In this document: positions 11,503 through 23,065 of the stretch, in pieces
Layout: the number at the start of each line of letters is the position of its first letter
How positions within the stretch are numbered: position 1 is the first letter of the stretch
NCBI GenBank assembly: GCA_023375785.1
Contig: SZWC01016243.1
Coordinates: 22,843 to 65,706 of the forward strand
Length of the DNA stretch: 42,864 nucleotides
Source of the DNA: Penium margaritaceum
Lineage: Eukaryota > Streptophyta > Zygnematophyceae > Desmidiales > Peniaceae
Direction of reading: 5' to 3'
Notes under the pieces: model-generated
What the model was told of the DNA's origin: nothing
Seen by the model: the letters and a program-made list of their open reading frames with translations, nothing else
Database searches by the model: none
Translations under genes and position numbers: made by a program

Positions 11503-12144
11503 TTTTTTGATTTGTGACGTTCCTGTCGACCTGTACAGTCTACTATGACCACTCGGCCTTGTCCATGCACGTCCAGATCCCTGATGCAGATCCGTGGTAC
11601 GGGTGCGTCGTCTGGTGGTGGACTAGCTGCTTGGAGCTGACCAACAACCGTCCCAGAGCTCTGGACGCTGTCAGGGACCTCCTACAGTTTTTCCGCAGCA
11701 CATAAGAGTTTAACGATAGACTCGCCTTGGGCCCGATTTGCATATTTTTGCATTGTGTGTCCATCATTAGATGCCGGATACATGCATGTGACCATTTGTA
11801 ACGTCCCGCTTGTGATTTTTCACGTCTAGGTTCAGACGGCGTAGCATTCTCACATGTCTACGCAAAGTTACGGGCAAATTAGTGGTTTTGGGCCGGTTTT
11901 AGTACAAACCTTGTGCTACCGCATGCAACACCCACTGTGCGCAACGGCAAGCACTTATGCCATAGACCTCTCACTTTTCATTTGTCTCAGCAAATGCTAT
12001 TGAAGCATTCCAACACTTTGCCTTGTGTCTCCTAGCCAGATCCATGCTGTTGTGTGTACGACTTGTCACTATCATCACCGTCTGACCAAGTATTGACGCC
12101 TAGTCAGCGGCTGTGTTGCTAGGAAGCGTCCACGCATCTTTTCA
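11503..12144 (+). repeat. 3' LTR of element A
   Basis: Partner of 5111-5748, ending CTTTTCA and followed directly by the GTCTC target copy at 12145-12149. Confidence 0.92.
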
Positions 12145-12149
12145 GTCTC

Positions 12150-12773
12150 AACCGCAGAAGGAATACACAACCTGACACTGCCAATAAATATCTAATCATC
12201 ATAGGGTCTCCCGGGGCAGTGGCAAACTGAAAATCTCTCACTATGCAAGACAATCGAACACTCTAATAGCTCAAAGCCCACACACCAACAATGGACAAAA
12301 AGCACAAGGAGAACAGTCAGCAAAGTTTGCCTCATGTCCACCATGTTGCAAATCTACGTTGTCAAGGGCAGTGTTTCGCTCATGTACCCTCTTTGAACCC
12401 CTCTAACTTGACACCCTTGACCCAATCTCATGAGAGGCTGTTGAAATCACTCCATGTTTTTGTGATGGTTTACCTAGTTGATGTCACAGATTTTTTCCAA
12501 ATCATGGGCTCTATGATGTTGGCTACAAAGATGCGCGTCAACATTGCGTTTAATGTTGATTTTATGGCACAATTCACATAATTATCCCGCTTAGTTGTCC
12601 CGCTACGCAATCCCAATGGTGAGCATCGGACTGTGCTTTAGTCCCCAGTCAATATGGACGGCAACACTGAAAGCAACCAAGCCCAAGACACCAATGCTCA
12701 TAGTTGCAGACATAAAAGTCAAGTGTGCACACGCCAAGTGCACACCTGGCATGTGCAAAGCACATGTCATGAT
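12150..12773. other. Flanking DNA between elements A and E
   Basis: No known gene. A frame at 12291-12581 on the plus strand (96 codons, MDKKHKENSQ...) is not recognised. Around 12720-12772 the bases GTGCACAC, CATGTGCAAAGCACATG and similar form small palindromes. If E is removed, this region is contiguous with 41716 onward, the 3' side of the MRS2 gene. Confidence 0.45.
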
Positions 12774-12778
12774 CCCTT

Positions 12779-13450
12779 TGTTGGTTTGTGTGGCTTCCAC
12801 CCATCAGGACAGACACCGATGCATTATCCATATACCCACGTTGGGCGTATATGGTAGAGGAGGGCGTGACGACACGACGAGCCTCCAAACTATACTGAGA
12901 CATCTCCAGCACCTATGACAGTGCCGGCAAGACACAATCGATGCATTCTAGCAGCCCTGTGGGCTTGTCGGGAGGTAAGAGAGTCTTATCAATGGGGTGA
13001 GAATCCGCACACCCGGTGGACAATACCGGTGCGACGAGGAGACCCGATGGTTGTAGTAGGGCTTCTGATGTTCCGAAAAGCCGTTTTGGATGTCTAGACG
13101 TTGATTTTGAGTTTTTTCTAGCACTGCTCATGTTTTCCTGGTGGTCGAGTCCCGGGCACTCAGAGAGCTATTCGTGTGCCTTGAGGAGACCACGTTTGTT
13201 GTTCTTGTGGTGTACGTAGTGTGTTCTCCCCGCTGACTTGTCTGGGTTCAGGGGGGGTCATGGGGCCCGATGCGGCTAGCTGCCTGCGCCCGTACATAAG
13301 CCCGCTAGGGGCTCATTTGTAAACTTATGCTTGTTCTTTTACATTCATCATTCTAGACTAAGCCAAACTCTTGCCGCCTTGCATTGCACTCACACACAGA
13401 GCTTATACTCATTTTTGCATGGGCCTGCACATCCTAACATATTTCCAATT
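12779..13450 (+). repeat. 5' LTR of element E
   Basis: Starts TGTTGGTTTGTG. Strong full-length similarity to 41087-41715, apart from a roughly 40-bp extra block near 12925-12965. It includes conserved CATAAGCCCGCTAGGGGCTC near 13297. It ends CCAATT immediately before the PBS. Confidence 0.88.
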
Positions 13451-13462
13451 CGGTACCAGAGC
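13451..13462 (+). other. Primer binding site of element E
   Basis: CGGTACCAGAGC, a two-base variant of TGGTATCAGAGC, directly after the LTR. Confidence 0.7.
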
Positions 13463-13479
13463 ACAGGGGGGCGTATGAG

Positions 13480-14215
13480 CAACAGAAGCAGTAGCAGTGG
13501 GCGGAACGCAAAGAGAACGTGCCACGTGGTGCCACGCCAGCAGCAGCGTGAGGGATCACGAAGCGACTGCACGTGAACGCTACAGGTACGGTGAGCCGTG
13601 CACAACCGCATTAGTGGCGGCATAGTAACAGAACTAGCAACAGCAGACGTAGTAGCCGCAGCAGCTGTAGTGTCGTGCATCAAGAGTAGTGGCGTTAGAG
13701 CAATCGCTCACAGCAACAACAGTAGCAGCAGCAGAAGCAGTAGCAGTGGCCATCGCTAGCATTTGCAACAGCTGCACAGATAGCAGCAGCAATAGGGGCA
13801 GCCGCTGTGCCGCTCTGCAACAATAGCAATAGCAGTTATAGTAGCCCATCAGCTGCTACAACACCGGCGACAGCAGCAGTAGCACATAGCAGCAACAGCA
13901 ACAACACATAGCAGCAGCCATTGCAAGAGCGGCAGTAGTCGCAACAGCATGTAGCAGCGATGGGAGCAGCAGTGTCCTCCAACAGCAGCATGAGCGGCTA
14001 TAGCAACAAGCAGTAGTGGCGGCACTAGCAACCAGCAGCAGCTGGTGCTGCGCAGAGTAGCAGTAGCAACAGCGGATGCAGCAGCAACAGCGGCGGTAGC
14101 AGCAAGCAACAATAGTAGCTGCTGCAGAACAGAGTAGCAGCAGCAACAACAACACTGAAAGCAACAACCGCAGCAGCAACCGCAGCAGCTGCACCTGCTG
14201 CTGTAGCTGCTGCTG
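13480..14215 (+). repeat. CAG-rich leader of element E
   Basis: CAG, TAG, CAA and AGC triplet mosaic over about 0.7 kb, directly after the PBS. Minus-strand L/C-rich frames across it are artefacts. Confidence 0.7.
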
Positions 14216-14220
14216 TAGAA

Positions 14221-14420
14221 GAGCCTCGCGGCCCTTCAGGAGGGCCGCGAGGCTCCCCCTTGGAGGGACCCCCTCGAGCCCCCATGAAGGGGCTCCTCGG
14301 AGGGGGCTTGTTGGCCGTTCGAGACCCCCCCTCCCCCTCTCAAGGGGGCCCTCGGAGGGTCCCATCAAGCCCCCTCCGAGGGGCTCCTCAGAGGGGCTCA
14401 GCGGCCCCGTCCGCCCCAAT
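14221..14420. repeat. GC-rich hairpin block of element E
   Basis: A perfect 15-bp stem (14221-14235 with 14241-14255) encloses a 5-base loop. It is followed to 14420 by nested GAGGGGCTCC and GGAGGGGGC inverted and direct repeats with many runs of four or more G or C. It would fold strongly in RNA and could act in packaging or dimerisation, but that is a guess. Confidence 0.7.
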
Positions 14421-17400
14421 GGCTGAAGTACAGAGGGAGGGGCAGACCCCCCCCTCTTCTCCCTCTTACTTGCTCACTCACTCACTTCTCGCTCGCTTTT
14501 TTAAGTGATCGTGCAGGGAGCGAGGGGGGGAAACCTGAAATCGCCCCCTCTTTACCCCCCCCAATCCTGACCTGCTCCCTTCCTAGGGGGCACTCTTGAA
14601 TCGGGTGACGGGAAAACCCGGGGTTGAGGAGGAAGATGAAAAAAAAAAAAAAGAGGACGGGGGTTGGGGGCAAGAAGAGGGGAGAGCAAGAGACATAGTC
14701 AAAAAAAAGGTGGCGGGTGAGGGCAACGGAAGAAAAAGGGGGGGCTGAGGGCAAGAGGAAAAACACAGGCCATAGAGAGGGAAAGAAAAAAACAACAAAT
14801 CGTGCCGGGCCATATAATAGCCTGACCTATCACCGACAGCTACAGTAACAGCAACCACTACAGCATCACTGGTGGTTGCAGCAGTGCTTGCACTTTCACC
14901 CTCTGAACCAACAATGGATTGTGTTGTCAGCGGCGATCTCCGTTTTGAGACGCATCGTGTACCGACATCTCCCTGGGGCCCGTGGATTGGTGCGCAAAGT
15001 TCACTCTGTATGATCAACGGCAGATTTGACTCTGTGCATATCCGAGGGCTGGGTTGTCTATCGCTTGGAGCAACAGCCACATCTTTTACCGCCATCCCTT
15101 TTGTTCCTGGAGTAGTCTTTGCTCCATTAGGGGCAGTAGCATTAGTAGCCGCAGCTAGCCAAACTCCCTTCTTTGGGCGTACTGTGGTAGTGCAGCTCGT
15201 CCCGTCTGGTCACGTTTGCTGACCTCGACGACGTGACCTCCGAGAGTGACAGTACCCAGTGGTCTCATCCTCCCTCGCGCCTTGGTGTTTACCACCGGGA
15301 GTAGGTACCCTTGGCACCCATCCATTGTGTTGTGCACGAGATGAGTGCGCATACGTCTGAGTAGGCGCCCTACGCGTTCGCCTACCACTACAGTGGTAAT
15401 GGACGTCATGGTTGGTGTCGTTGCTGGACTCGCCCTCGCGGCTGGCATCCACCTTGGCTTCAGCCTTGTCTGAGCATGCGTTCTCTACAGCATGTGGATC
15501 TGCCAGCGTTGGTAGATTCCCTAGCTGGGCCTCTGGCAACCATATTTGCCGAGATTCGCTACCTGAGGCAGTTGGTGTAGTGGCTTTGTGACCTCGTCGT
15601 CATCGAGCGTGCTTATGCTACTGGTTCGTCGATGGCCTCTTTGATCTCATCTCCTTCATTCTCTCCTCCTTCCTCATCTGATGGTGTCCCTTCACTTCCA
15701 CCTGTCGGCCAGTCGCAAGCTGCCGCCATCCTTTCAATCATCCACTCTCTTGCGACCACGACACTACCACGCAATGACATGCTTTCATGTGGTCACTCAA
15801 GTCATGTGTCCACACGATATCGACGTAAGCGCTGCACACGCTCTGCTTGTGCCAATTTTGATACATCCTCCACCTCCTCGGTTTTCATTACTGTACCTAT
15901 CGAGGGGGAGTGTGGTCACCGCGCATTTCCTGTTGTGACCGTAGCAACATGATCCACACTCGCGCCGAGCCGTGGTGCCCGAGCGCCAGCTCAAGCAGAT
16001 TCAGACAGAACGGCGACAGCACATGACGTGGACTCTGATCAACTAGTGTTTACCAAAGGAGAACGGCTGGAGCGACGAAACAGGTATGATCAAAACATGG
16101 CGACTATGGTGGAGACTTGCGTGTCATCGAGCTCCACATTAGGACTCAATCTAGACCTTCCGTAGCAGCAGGTTACATCAGGAGGAACGTAGGCACAGCA
16201 TCCCTTGCTAATGCCACTCACGGCTGGAACCGGTGGCAGCCCGGCGGTGGCACAAAAGTCTCATCCGGATCGGGATATGTCCTCCAGACGTTTGGGGAAG
16301 AGTGTGCAGCAGACTCACACCAGTCCGTTGGAGGTTGGAGTATTTGGGACGTGCATATCATTGAAGTCAACATCTACGCTGCAACAGGATCCGATCGTTC
16401 TGTAGCAGTAGGTTGCATCAGGAGGAGTGCATGTCACGCATGCCTGGGTGGTGCCACTCGCAACTCCGACCGGTAGCGCCCTAGCGATGGCACAAGAGTA
16501 TCGTGCGGATCGGGATGCCCCATACTGATTTCCACGGGCGTTGGCGCAAGAGACTCACACCAGTACGACAGCAGCCGCAGTGCATGAGCAGAGTCGGCCG
16601 GCTGGTCTTTTGGAAGTTGATGCATTCTTGAGAGCAGCAGTTCTGAGAGATTTCACTAGGACATGTGCTACAATAGACACAGTAGGCTCCAACGCGTTAT
16701 CTGTAGTACCTGAGGACCAGCTTTAGCGTGAAGAGTCGTCCATGTTTCCGGAGTCTACAGGTTCCCGTACACAGGACGACGCATCGACACACATGAAGGA
16801 GTCAGATGGTGGTCCTCACTCCATTATCGAGCAGGTGGCAACCTTCCCGGAAAGACATAGCTTGAGCGCCAGCTACGCTTGGTGATCGCCTTGATAGGCA
16901 TTGTCGGGCCAGAGTCGTACACACATGTGTCCACTACGATGACAGTTGAGGATAGTGGAGCAGATCCGTATACACAGATGGAGTCACCTTGTCAGTAGGA
17001 GCTAAGTTTGGTCCTCTCGTGTTCACCTGTTGGTGACCCTACTGATCACATCGATGCCAAGAGGAGCACTACCTGCACGAACGACATTTCCACATGCTCC
17101 ATAGACTCTGACGACTCCTCCTTCTCCTTCTCTCTTGGCATGTGACCGCTCATTCCTCCTCGTATGATAGACACGAGCTGTGGTGTGGATACGACACCTG
17201 CAGTTGCATCCGATGTTCCAACGTCTCAATACATTGCGAGTTCGGTTCATCCACGGGTGGATGAATGAGCACCAGCTCCATCGTCTTCAGTAGCAGAGAT
17301 GCAGATGGAGCTTTACTCACAAGTTCTGCAGACTGCATGTGCAACATCTAGTGAGGCAGATTTTATCCTACGCGAGGCAGACATGGGCCCTCTCCACGTG

Positions 17401-18258
17401 TCCAAGGCAGATAAAGCTGACCTACAGGAGAGTGTAGTGATGCTGCAGCGGGAGGTGATGGCAGCGCGTGATCGATTCTCAGAGCAGGGGAGCATCACTA
17501 CTGTCGACATAATTTTTACGCCACCAGCATCTGGCATACCCACACTTAGAGAGGATCTTGTACCAGCTCTGAGTATGATGTGAGCTGGAGACACTGCCAT
17601 AGGAGAGCTGAGCGTGCCTTCAGTTTCTGCCATCGTCGTTCCTATCCACTCCGTCATCGCTCCTCCTTCTGTTGCTGTCATCACGCACCTTCATCTACCC
17701 AACTCAGCTGCTCCATCATCACCTTTGTCCATGAGTGGTGACCCGTTTTGTCGCTCCAGCCCTCCTCCTCTGGCCGGACACCCTTGTGCCTCAGGGTGCT
17801 CTATCCCGCATCGGAGGCCAGCTCCGCCACTTCATCCACGCTCGCGTACTTCTTGTCAATTCCCTTTCCTCCCGCGTACACAGATGCATCACGGTAGAGC
17901 AAAGAGAGGAGAGACTGTGAGTTGGGGCCCTTGGCAGTCACATGAAGACTGGTACACTCCAGGTGATGTAGCAGCGACGTGAAGAGTCGTGGCCGGAGCC
18001 ACCACTTCGTCTATGAGGCTAGGAGCCGACTCGTACATGACATGGGGAGCTCTCTCTGCATGATGGAGAGACCACATGATTCATCGCCTAGGATCTGTTC
18101 AGCTACGGCATTAGCATCTCCATCAAGGACATCGCCGCCAGGTTCTTCTGACCAGGGGGGGTGTTGTGTGGACCTCGACCTGACGCGTCGTAACGGGAGA
18201 TGTATGGCAAGGGGTCCATGCTCTGCTATGAGCATAATATAGCCGCACTCTTTTGCTT
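14421..18258 (+). mobile_element. Interior of element E, coding-poor
   Basis: Nearly 4 kb with only short frames, for example 14872-15222, 15632-15952 and 17299-17583. The last (94 codons, with a possible helical stretch around residues 35-60) is the most protein-like, but it matches no family I know. No CCHC, D(S/T)G, HHCC, DDE or YVDD motif is seen. A-rich runs lie near 14639-14710. The region may be a decayed gag-like gene or may never have coded. Confidence 0.5.
16150..16575 (+). repeat. Diverged tandem duplication in element E
   Basis: About 16150-16345 is repeated at 16392-16575. Shared landmarks in the same order are GTAGCAGYAGGTTRCATCAGG, GTGCCACTCGCAACT-like, GCGGATCGGGATRYSCCAT-like and AGACTCACACCAGT. 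Confidence 0.65.
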
Positions 18259-18519
18259 GAGACCAGGATGCTTGGTCGGTTGCACCATTGTCAAGAGGAG
18301 ACGATATGGTCGTGTGCCTTGGTGTGTGGCCATACTACGTGTGGCATGTGCATGCCAGTTGGTTGGCCCATAGTGGTCGAGACCCGGACACGTGGTGAGG
18401 TACACCCGTGTTCCAAGGAGACCCCCTATGATCATGTGCATTGATTGATGATGTTGTTGTGGTCCGCATACAGACACCTGTTGGATTGCTCGTCGTGGTC
18501 AAGACCCGGGCATTGGCAC
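18259..18519 (+). repeat. Subterminal ~120-bp repeat array of element E, left part
   Basis: Units begin at GAGACC/AAGACC-type motifs at about 18259, 18379 and 18501. Each has the order GGTC-AGACCC-GG-CAC, then GAGGAGACC. The third unit is cut by BC and D and resumes at 40823. Confidence 0.6.
18515..18519. repeat. Left target-site copy of composite BC
   Basis: GGCAC, matched by GGCAT at 31710-31714, one C-to-T change. Confidence 0.7.
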
Positions 18520-19162
18520 TGTTGTGATTTGTGACGTTCCAGTCGACCTGTACAGTTTACTGTGACCACTCGGTCGTGTCCATAATCGTGCAGATCCCTG
18601 ATACAGACCCTGGTGGTACTGGTGCATCATGTGGCAGCAGATTACCAGCCTGCAACTGACCTACGACTGTTCCAGAGATCTGGGCACTACCCGGGACATC
18701 TTGTAGTTTTCTGCAGCACACAAGAGTTTATCGGTGGACTAACAATGGGCCCGATTTGCATGTTTTTGTATTGTGTGTCCATTGTTTGATGCCAGATGCA
18801 TGCATGTGACCAGTTGCAGCTTCCGGCTTTTGGTTCTGCACATCTAGGTTCAGACGGCGTAGCGTTCTGATATGTCTGCACAGAGTTACGGTCAAAACAA
18901 TAGTTTTGGGCCGGTTTTAGGACAAATCTTGCATTGCCGCGTTCAACACCCGCCGTGCGCCGCGGTAGGTACATATTCCATGGACCTGTCATTTTTCATT
19001 TATCTCTGCAAATGCTATTGAAGCATTCCGAAACTTTGCCTTGTGTCTCCTAGCCAGACCCTTGCCGTTATGTGCACGACTTGTGACTTTCGTCACCATC
19101 TGACCACGCACTGGCGCCTATTCGGCGACTGGGTCGCTAGGAGGCTTCCATGCATCTTCTCA
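18520..19162 (+). repeat. 5' LTR of BC
   Basis: TGTTGTGATTTGTGACG start and CTTCTCA end. Same family as the element A LTRs. Confidence 0.92.
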
Positions 19163-19174
19163 TGGTATCAGCGC
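19163..19174 (+). other. Primer binding site of BC
   Basis: TGGTATCAGCGC abuts the LTR and is one base from the canonical TGGTATCAGAGC. Confidence 0.88.
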
Positions 19175-19314
19175 CGTGAGACAGTTCTCACCGAGATGCA
19201 CAGTAGAGCAGCAGCAGTGAGAGTCACCGGTGCAGCACATCCACAGGGACCTATCGACGACGACAGCGGATCGCCGTCGACGTCGCTCACCATCACTACG
19301 TGAGATTGCATCAG

Positions 19315-19780
19315 CAACAGCTGCTAGCGGCAGCAGGAGACATAGTTCTTGTCAGCGACAGGAGATGGTCCTGTTGCTGCAATAGACTACAGTTGCCAGC
19401 AGCTACAGACATTGGTACATACAGCAACAGAAACATTGAGCAACAGCAGCAACATGGCGGCAGTAGTTGCGGTAGTAGTGCGCGGTGATAGCAGCACCGA
19501 GCATTGGCAGCAGCACAGCAGTAGCAGCACGCAATGGCAGTAACACAACAGTAGTGCAGCAGTACCGGCAGCAACAGCGGCAGCAGCAGCACAGCAGTAG
19601 CCTAGTAGGAATGGCAGTAGCAGCGGCGGCAGCAGAAGCGCAGTAGTAGCAACGCAGGAGCAGCAGCGGCAGCAGTGGGCGAAGGCGGTAGCAGTGTGCA
19701 GCAGGCGTAGTGCGTAGCAGCAGTAGCAGTGCGCAGCTGCTGCCACAGCCGTGCACGCAGCCGCCAGGCGGCTGCCCCAC
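19315..19780 (+). repeat. CAG-rich leader of BC
   Basis: CAG, TAG and CAA mosaic with GTGCGC blocks between PBS and gag. It resembles the leader of A. Confidence 0.7.
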
Positions 19781-19943
19781 ATGTAGCAGCGCTGTTGCTG
19801 CTAAAGGTGACGCCGCAGCAGCAGCTGAGCGAAGGCTTCGCAACAGCTTCTGCTCAGCTTCCGCGCGACTGCTCCGGAGCGGCCGCCTGCTCGCGCCGAA
19901 ACCACGAAGGTTGACCAAAAATGAAAAGAAACCAAGGCGAGAT

Positions 19944-20014
19944 GATGTCAGCATTTCTCCTTGTTGACGTCATCAGGTCTTGCTGATGTCAGCAACTTCC
20001 TGCTGACGTCAGCA
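19944..20014 (+). promoter_or_regulatory. TGACGTCA-like cluster upstream of gag, BC
   Basis: Four sites (TGATGTCAGCA, TGACGTCATCA, TGATGTCAGCA, TGACGTCAGCA) start at 19944, 19965, 19984 and 20004, a regular spacing of about 20 bp or two helical turns. They lie about 100 bp before gag. They look like bZIP/TGA-type sites; activity is not shown by sequence. Confidence 0.55.
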
Positions 20015-20113
20015 CTTGCCTTAGTGAAATTTTTAGTCGGAAGGTCAAAAGTTGCCGGCGTTTCAAGTCCTTGAGAAACCGTCATGTTGCTGCAATTGGA
20101 CCACGTTGACGCC

Positions 20114-21420
20114 ACGGCTCCGTCCGGCGAGAAGGGAAAAGGGGAACTGGATCCCTCTTCTTCCTCCTCAGTGGTCATGAGCCCACGTTTGTAGGCTATT
20201 CAGAACCTGCGATACCAGCAGGACGGGATGCGTCGCCTACAGCGGGAGCAAAGTGACGCCATCCGTACACTCACCGAGCTTCTTGGAGGACATTCCACGA
20301 CTCCACGACAGACTTCTGAGGGAGCGGCCGGGGTCGCACCCTCTACACAGCAATCAGCTCCAGCACCGGAGGCAGCATCTGGAGCCAACCCGCCACCTCT
20401 TGTTCCTTGGGACAAGGATCCAGACATGCCAAGCATGGAAGGCGACTCCTTCGAGCATGAGATTCATGTGCTTTATGAGCGTCTCCGCCAGCTTCAGACG
20501 AGCTCTCGGCCCCCACACACATCCCGCTTTTCGGGGTTTTGATCATCGCCTGACCTCCATCCCAGCGATTTCCCTCTTCCCGGCGTCTTTTCCATCACTC
20601 CTCCTTCCCAGCCTATGGTTGCTCTCTGTACGGAGCGGCAGCCCAAGGACTTCAAGGCGCCGCCCCCACAGTATGTCAGCGAAGAAAAATTGACTGTTGG
20701 GAGATCCTCTTTCAGGTCTGGGCCACTTCGTAGGGCGTGTGGCCCTACTACCACAGTCCGTATCAGACTACTGACCAAGCTTAGGTGCTGACAGCGGCTA
20801 GGGCAATGCACCGACTTCTCTACGCCATGCCGCGTGAGACCGTCGTCGACTTCCGCTCGTTCCTTAGCGAGGTCGGCAAAGGCACTAGCGCTGATCCACG
20901 TGGGGGCTGGATTCTAGCATTGTCCTTGCTTGCAGCAGAGACGCACGCCACCCACGCCGCGCACATCCGTTCCTTTCACTCCCTTTGTCAAGGGCCTACC
21001 GGGTATGCAGCCGACTACTGGCGAAGTGCCATGCACATTTACACGCGCCATGGGACCTCAGGAGGTACACAACTATGGGCGCTCCGCACCATCATGCTCG
21101 GGGTTTGCCTTGAGCTTGGAGACATCTTCACAGTGTAAAGCGACACCGTGCTTGAGCCTTTATTGGCTTCACTGCGGCTTCTTCCCTGAGCGCACCAGCT
21201 TTTCCTCCAGGTGATTTCCGCCCGTGAGGCATCCGTGGCTCATCAGGAGACCTCCGTTGCTACCACGGTCATTGCATCACCACCAACGCCCCTCCTGCAG
21301 ACTCCTTCTCCATTTTTTGTCACGTCCTCCACCCCTTCCACCCTGATTACACTGACTCAGACACAGGGTGTCGTGGCAGTAGAATGGGGGAAGAAGGGGT
21401 GACGGAGGCGCGGCTCGAGC
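20114..21420 (+). pseudogene. gag: gag of unit B
   Basis: The Gag frame aligns with A from 20114, but the start codon is ACG where A has ATG. An in-frame TAG follows at 20192. The frame 20228-20542 is open (MRRLQREQSDAIRTLTELLGG..), then TGA and a shift. The core resumes at 20785-21138 (LLYAMPRETVVDFRSFL..., HIYTRHGTSGGTQLWALRT), a region also recognisable in D Gag. Further stops are at about 21136 and 21189 (Trp position of LPWAHQLFLQV). A Lys-rich end leads to a zinc knuckle. This is the longest Gag of the A/B/C family here, lacking the central deletions seen in A and C. Confidence 0.8.
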
Positions 21421-21441
21421 CAGCAACAGACCCAGCAACAG

Positions 21442-22215
21442 TTGTCATTGAGCAGTAGCAGTGGATGCTCCGTTCACTGCTATAATTGTGGAGGCGTACA
21501 TCGTTACACCGAGTACCAACAGCCGCTCGACTGGACACGGATTACTCGTGGGCTCCAGGCTACGCACGCACTACGGTCTACGTCGAGTAGCACATCCTCT
21601 GGGCACGCCGCAACCATGACCGCAACAGTTCCCGCCTCACCACCGGCGGCCGGCGGCAACCCAGACCCACTTGACCGGACCATCGCCGAGCTCCATCTCC
21701 TTCTGGCGCTTTGCTTTCAGGGAGGTGCGAGTGTGTTGTTACAGCTAGATAGTTCACAGACTGTCTGTTTGTCTGTTCTTGTGGCTCGGGATGACTTGTG
21801 TGGGGGGGTACAATTGGCATGTGATTACGATGGGCCTAACTCTACGGATTGGATTCATGAGTCTCATCTATATGCCCTTTGTCGTTCCTCCCCACCTGAT
21901 GCCCAGCGTCCGTATGAGGCCGAGTGTTCCATTGCCCGTTGTATAGTGACGTCCTCTAGTCATGATTCCAGTGACACTTGGATCATCGACTCCGGTGCCA
22001 CTCATCACATGACCTGTCATCGTAGTGATTTTTGGTTGTTCTCGGCCCTGTTGCGTCTGTTCGTTCTGTCCGCACAAGCTCTGGTCAGTCCTTGCCAGTC
22101 TAGGGTGTTGGGGTCGAATGTTTCGATGGTCTGTCTGGCCCCCTATATCTTTACGAGGTGCTGTTTGTGCCTGACCTTGAGCTCAGTTTGCTTTCTATAC
22201 GTGCTTGCACATTGA
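21442..22215 (+). pseudogene. Zinc knuckle and protease of unit B
   Basis: One open frame of 257 codons. CYNCGGVHRYTEY near residues 13-25 is a CCHC knuckle whose last Cys is Tyr (21514-21516). A linker then leads to WIIDSGATHHMTCH, the copia aspartic protease active-site block, with DSG at about 21988-21996. The protease would cut the Gag-Pol polyprotein. The frame ends in the region preceding integrase, which continues in a different frame (22205), so at least one frameshift separates them. Confidence 0.8.
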
Positions 22216-23065
22216 TGGGACTCTCTGTGCAGCACACTGCAGAGTCTGCGAGGATGTGATTGCCATTGGCACTCGTATCATTGTTCTTCGTGCCTCTGTT
22301 GTGGATGACCTATATCCTATCTCTCACACTTTTTCTCCTTGCTCACCCTCCCCTTCCGCTCGTGTTTTTGTCACTGGTGTTCTGTCTCCTGAGCACCACC
22401 GATTGCTTCATCCCCGCATGTGTCATGTAGGCTCTAAGACTTTGTTGAAGCTCATTTGCACACAAGCCGCTCTCGGTCTTGACGCGGCTTCTTTCAAGAA
22501 GCCGCCCAAGACCGACTGTCTCTTTTGTGCTCAGGGTAAGATGCATCGTTGCACCTACCTTGGCTCCCATTCACGCGCACTTCCCCCTCTCGAGTTAGTC
22601 CATTTGGACCTTCTTCGACCCCTACATGTCGATTCTCTGTCCAATCGGGGTCGATACATCCTGACCCTGACTGATGACTTCACCCGGATCCGGTGGGTCT
22701 ACAGCCTACGCCAGAAGAGTGACGCAGCTATCGCCGTTCACCTCTGGCTAGTGATGGCTGAGCGTCAGTCCCGCCACACGCTGCACACTTTCCGCTTGGA
22801 TTGCGGCGGCAAGTTTCTTGGCGAGATGGGCAGCTTCTTCGCCAAGCACAGGATTTTTCACCAGGTCTCCGCTCCTGCTACTCCTCAAGAGAACGGTGTT
22901 TCTGAGCGCTGGAACCGCACCATGGAGGATGAGGTTTGCACTGTGCAGTTTGAGTGCGGTCTTCCGGAGTCATTCACTTTTGAAGGCTTCGCCTACATGA
23001 CTTGGGTCTGGAACCGCCTCCCGCACGGTCCTCTTCCGGACCACAACACACCGTATGAGCTCTAG
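22205..23065 (+). pseudogene. Integrase of unit B, core largely intact
   Basis: Integrase inserts the cDNA. This open frame of 286 codons carries the zinc-binding HHCC region (LLHPRMCHVG ... CLFCAQGK) at about residues 65-110. The DDE core is complete: Asp in LVHLDLL, Asp in RLDCGGKFLGEM and Glu in NGVSERWNRT. The usual second motif is SDRGGEF, so neighbouring residues have changed though the acid remains. It ends at a TAG (23063) where A has TGG. It is the best-preserved integrase of the window's A/B/C family. Confidence 0.85.

Larger units (their letters stand above)
5111..12144 (+). mobile_element. Copia retrotransposon A, defective
   Basis: A complete LTR-to-LTR element of about 7.0 kb. 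It has a 5' LTR (5111-5748), PBS, CAG leader, gag, residual integrase, RT, RNase H, a PPT (GGGGGAG) and a 3' LTR (11503-12144). GTCTC at 5106-5110 and again at 12145-12149 is a perfect 5-bp target duplication that fixes both ends. Domain order (integrase before RT) places it in Ty1/copia. It is dead: part of gag, the protease and most of integrase are deleted, the pol is broken by stops, and foreign sequence with a duplicated pol segment interrupts the RT/RNase H region. The two LTRs differ at many sites, so it is old. Confidence 0.93.

Noticed and set aside
19300-19780. CRISPR-like or tandem-repeat array in the leaders
   Set aside because: The triplet mosaic has no constant repeat length or distinct spacers, and the context is a eukaryotic retroelement.
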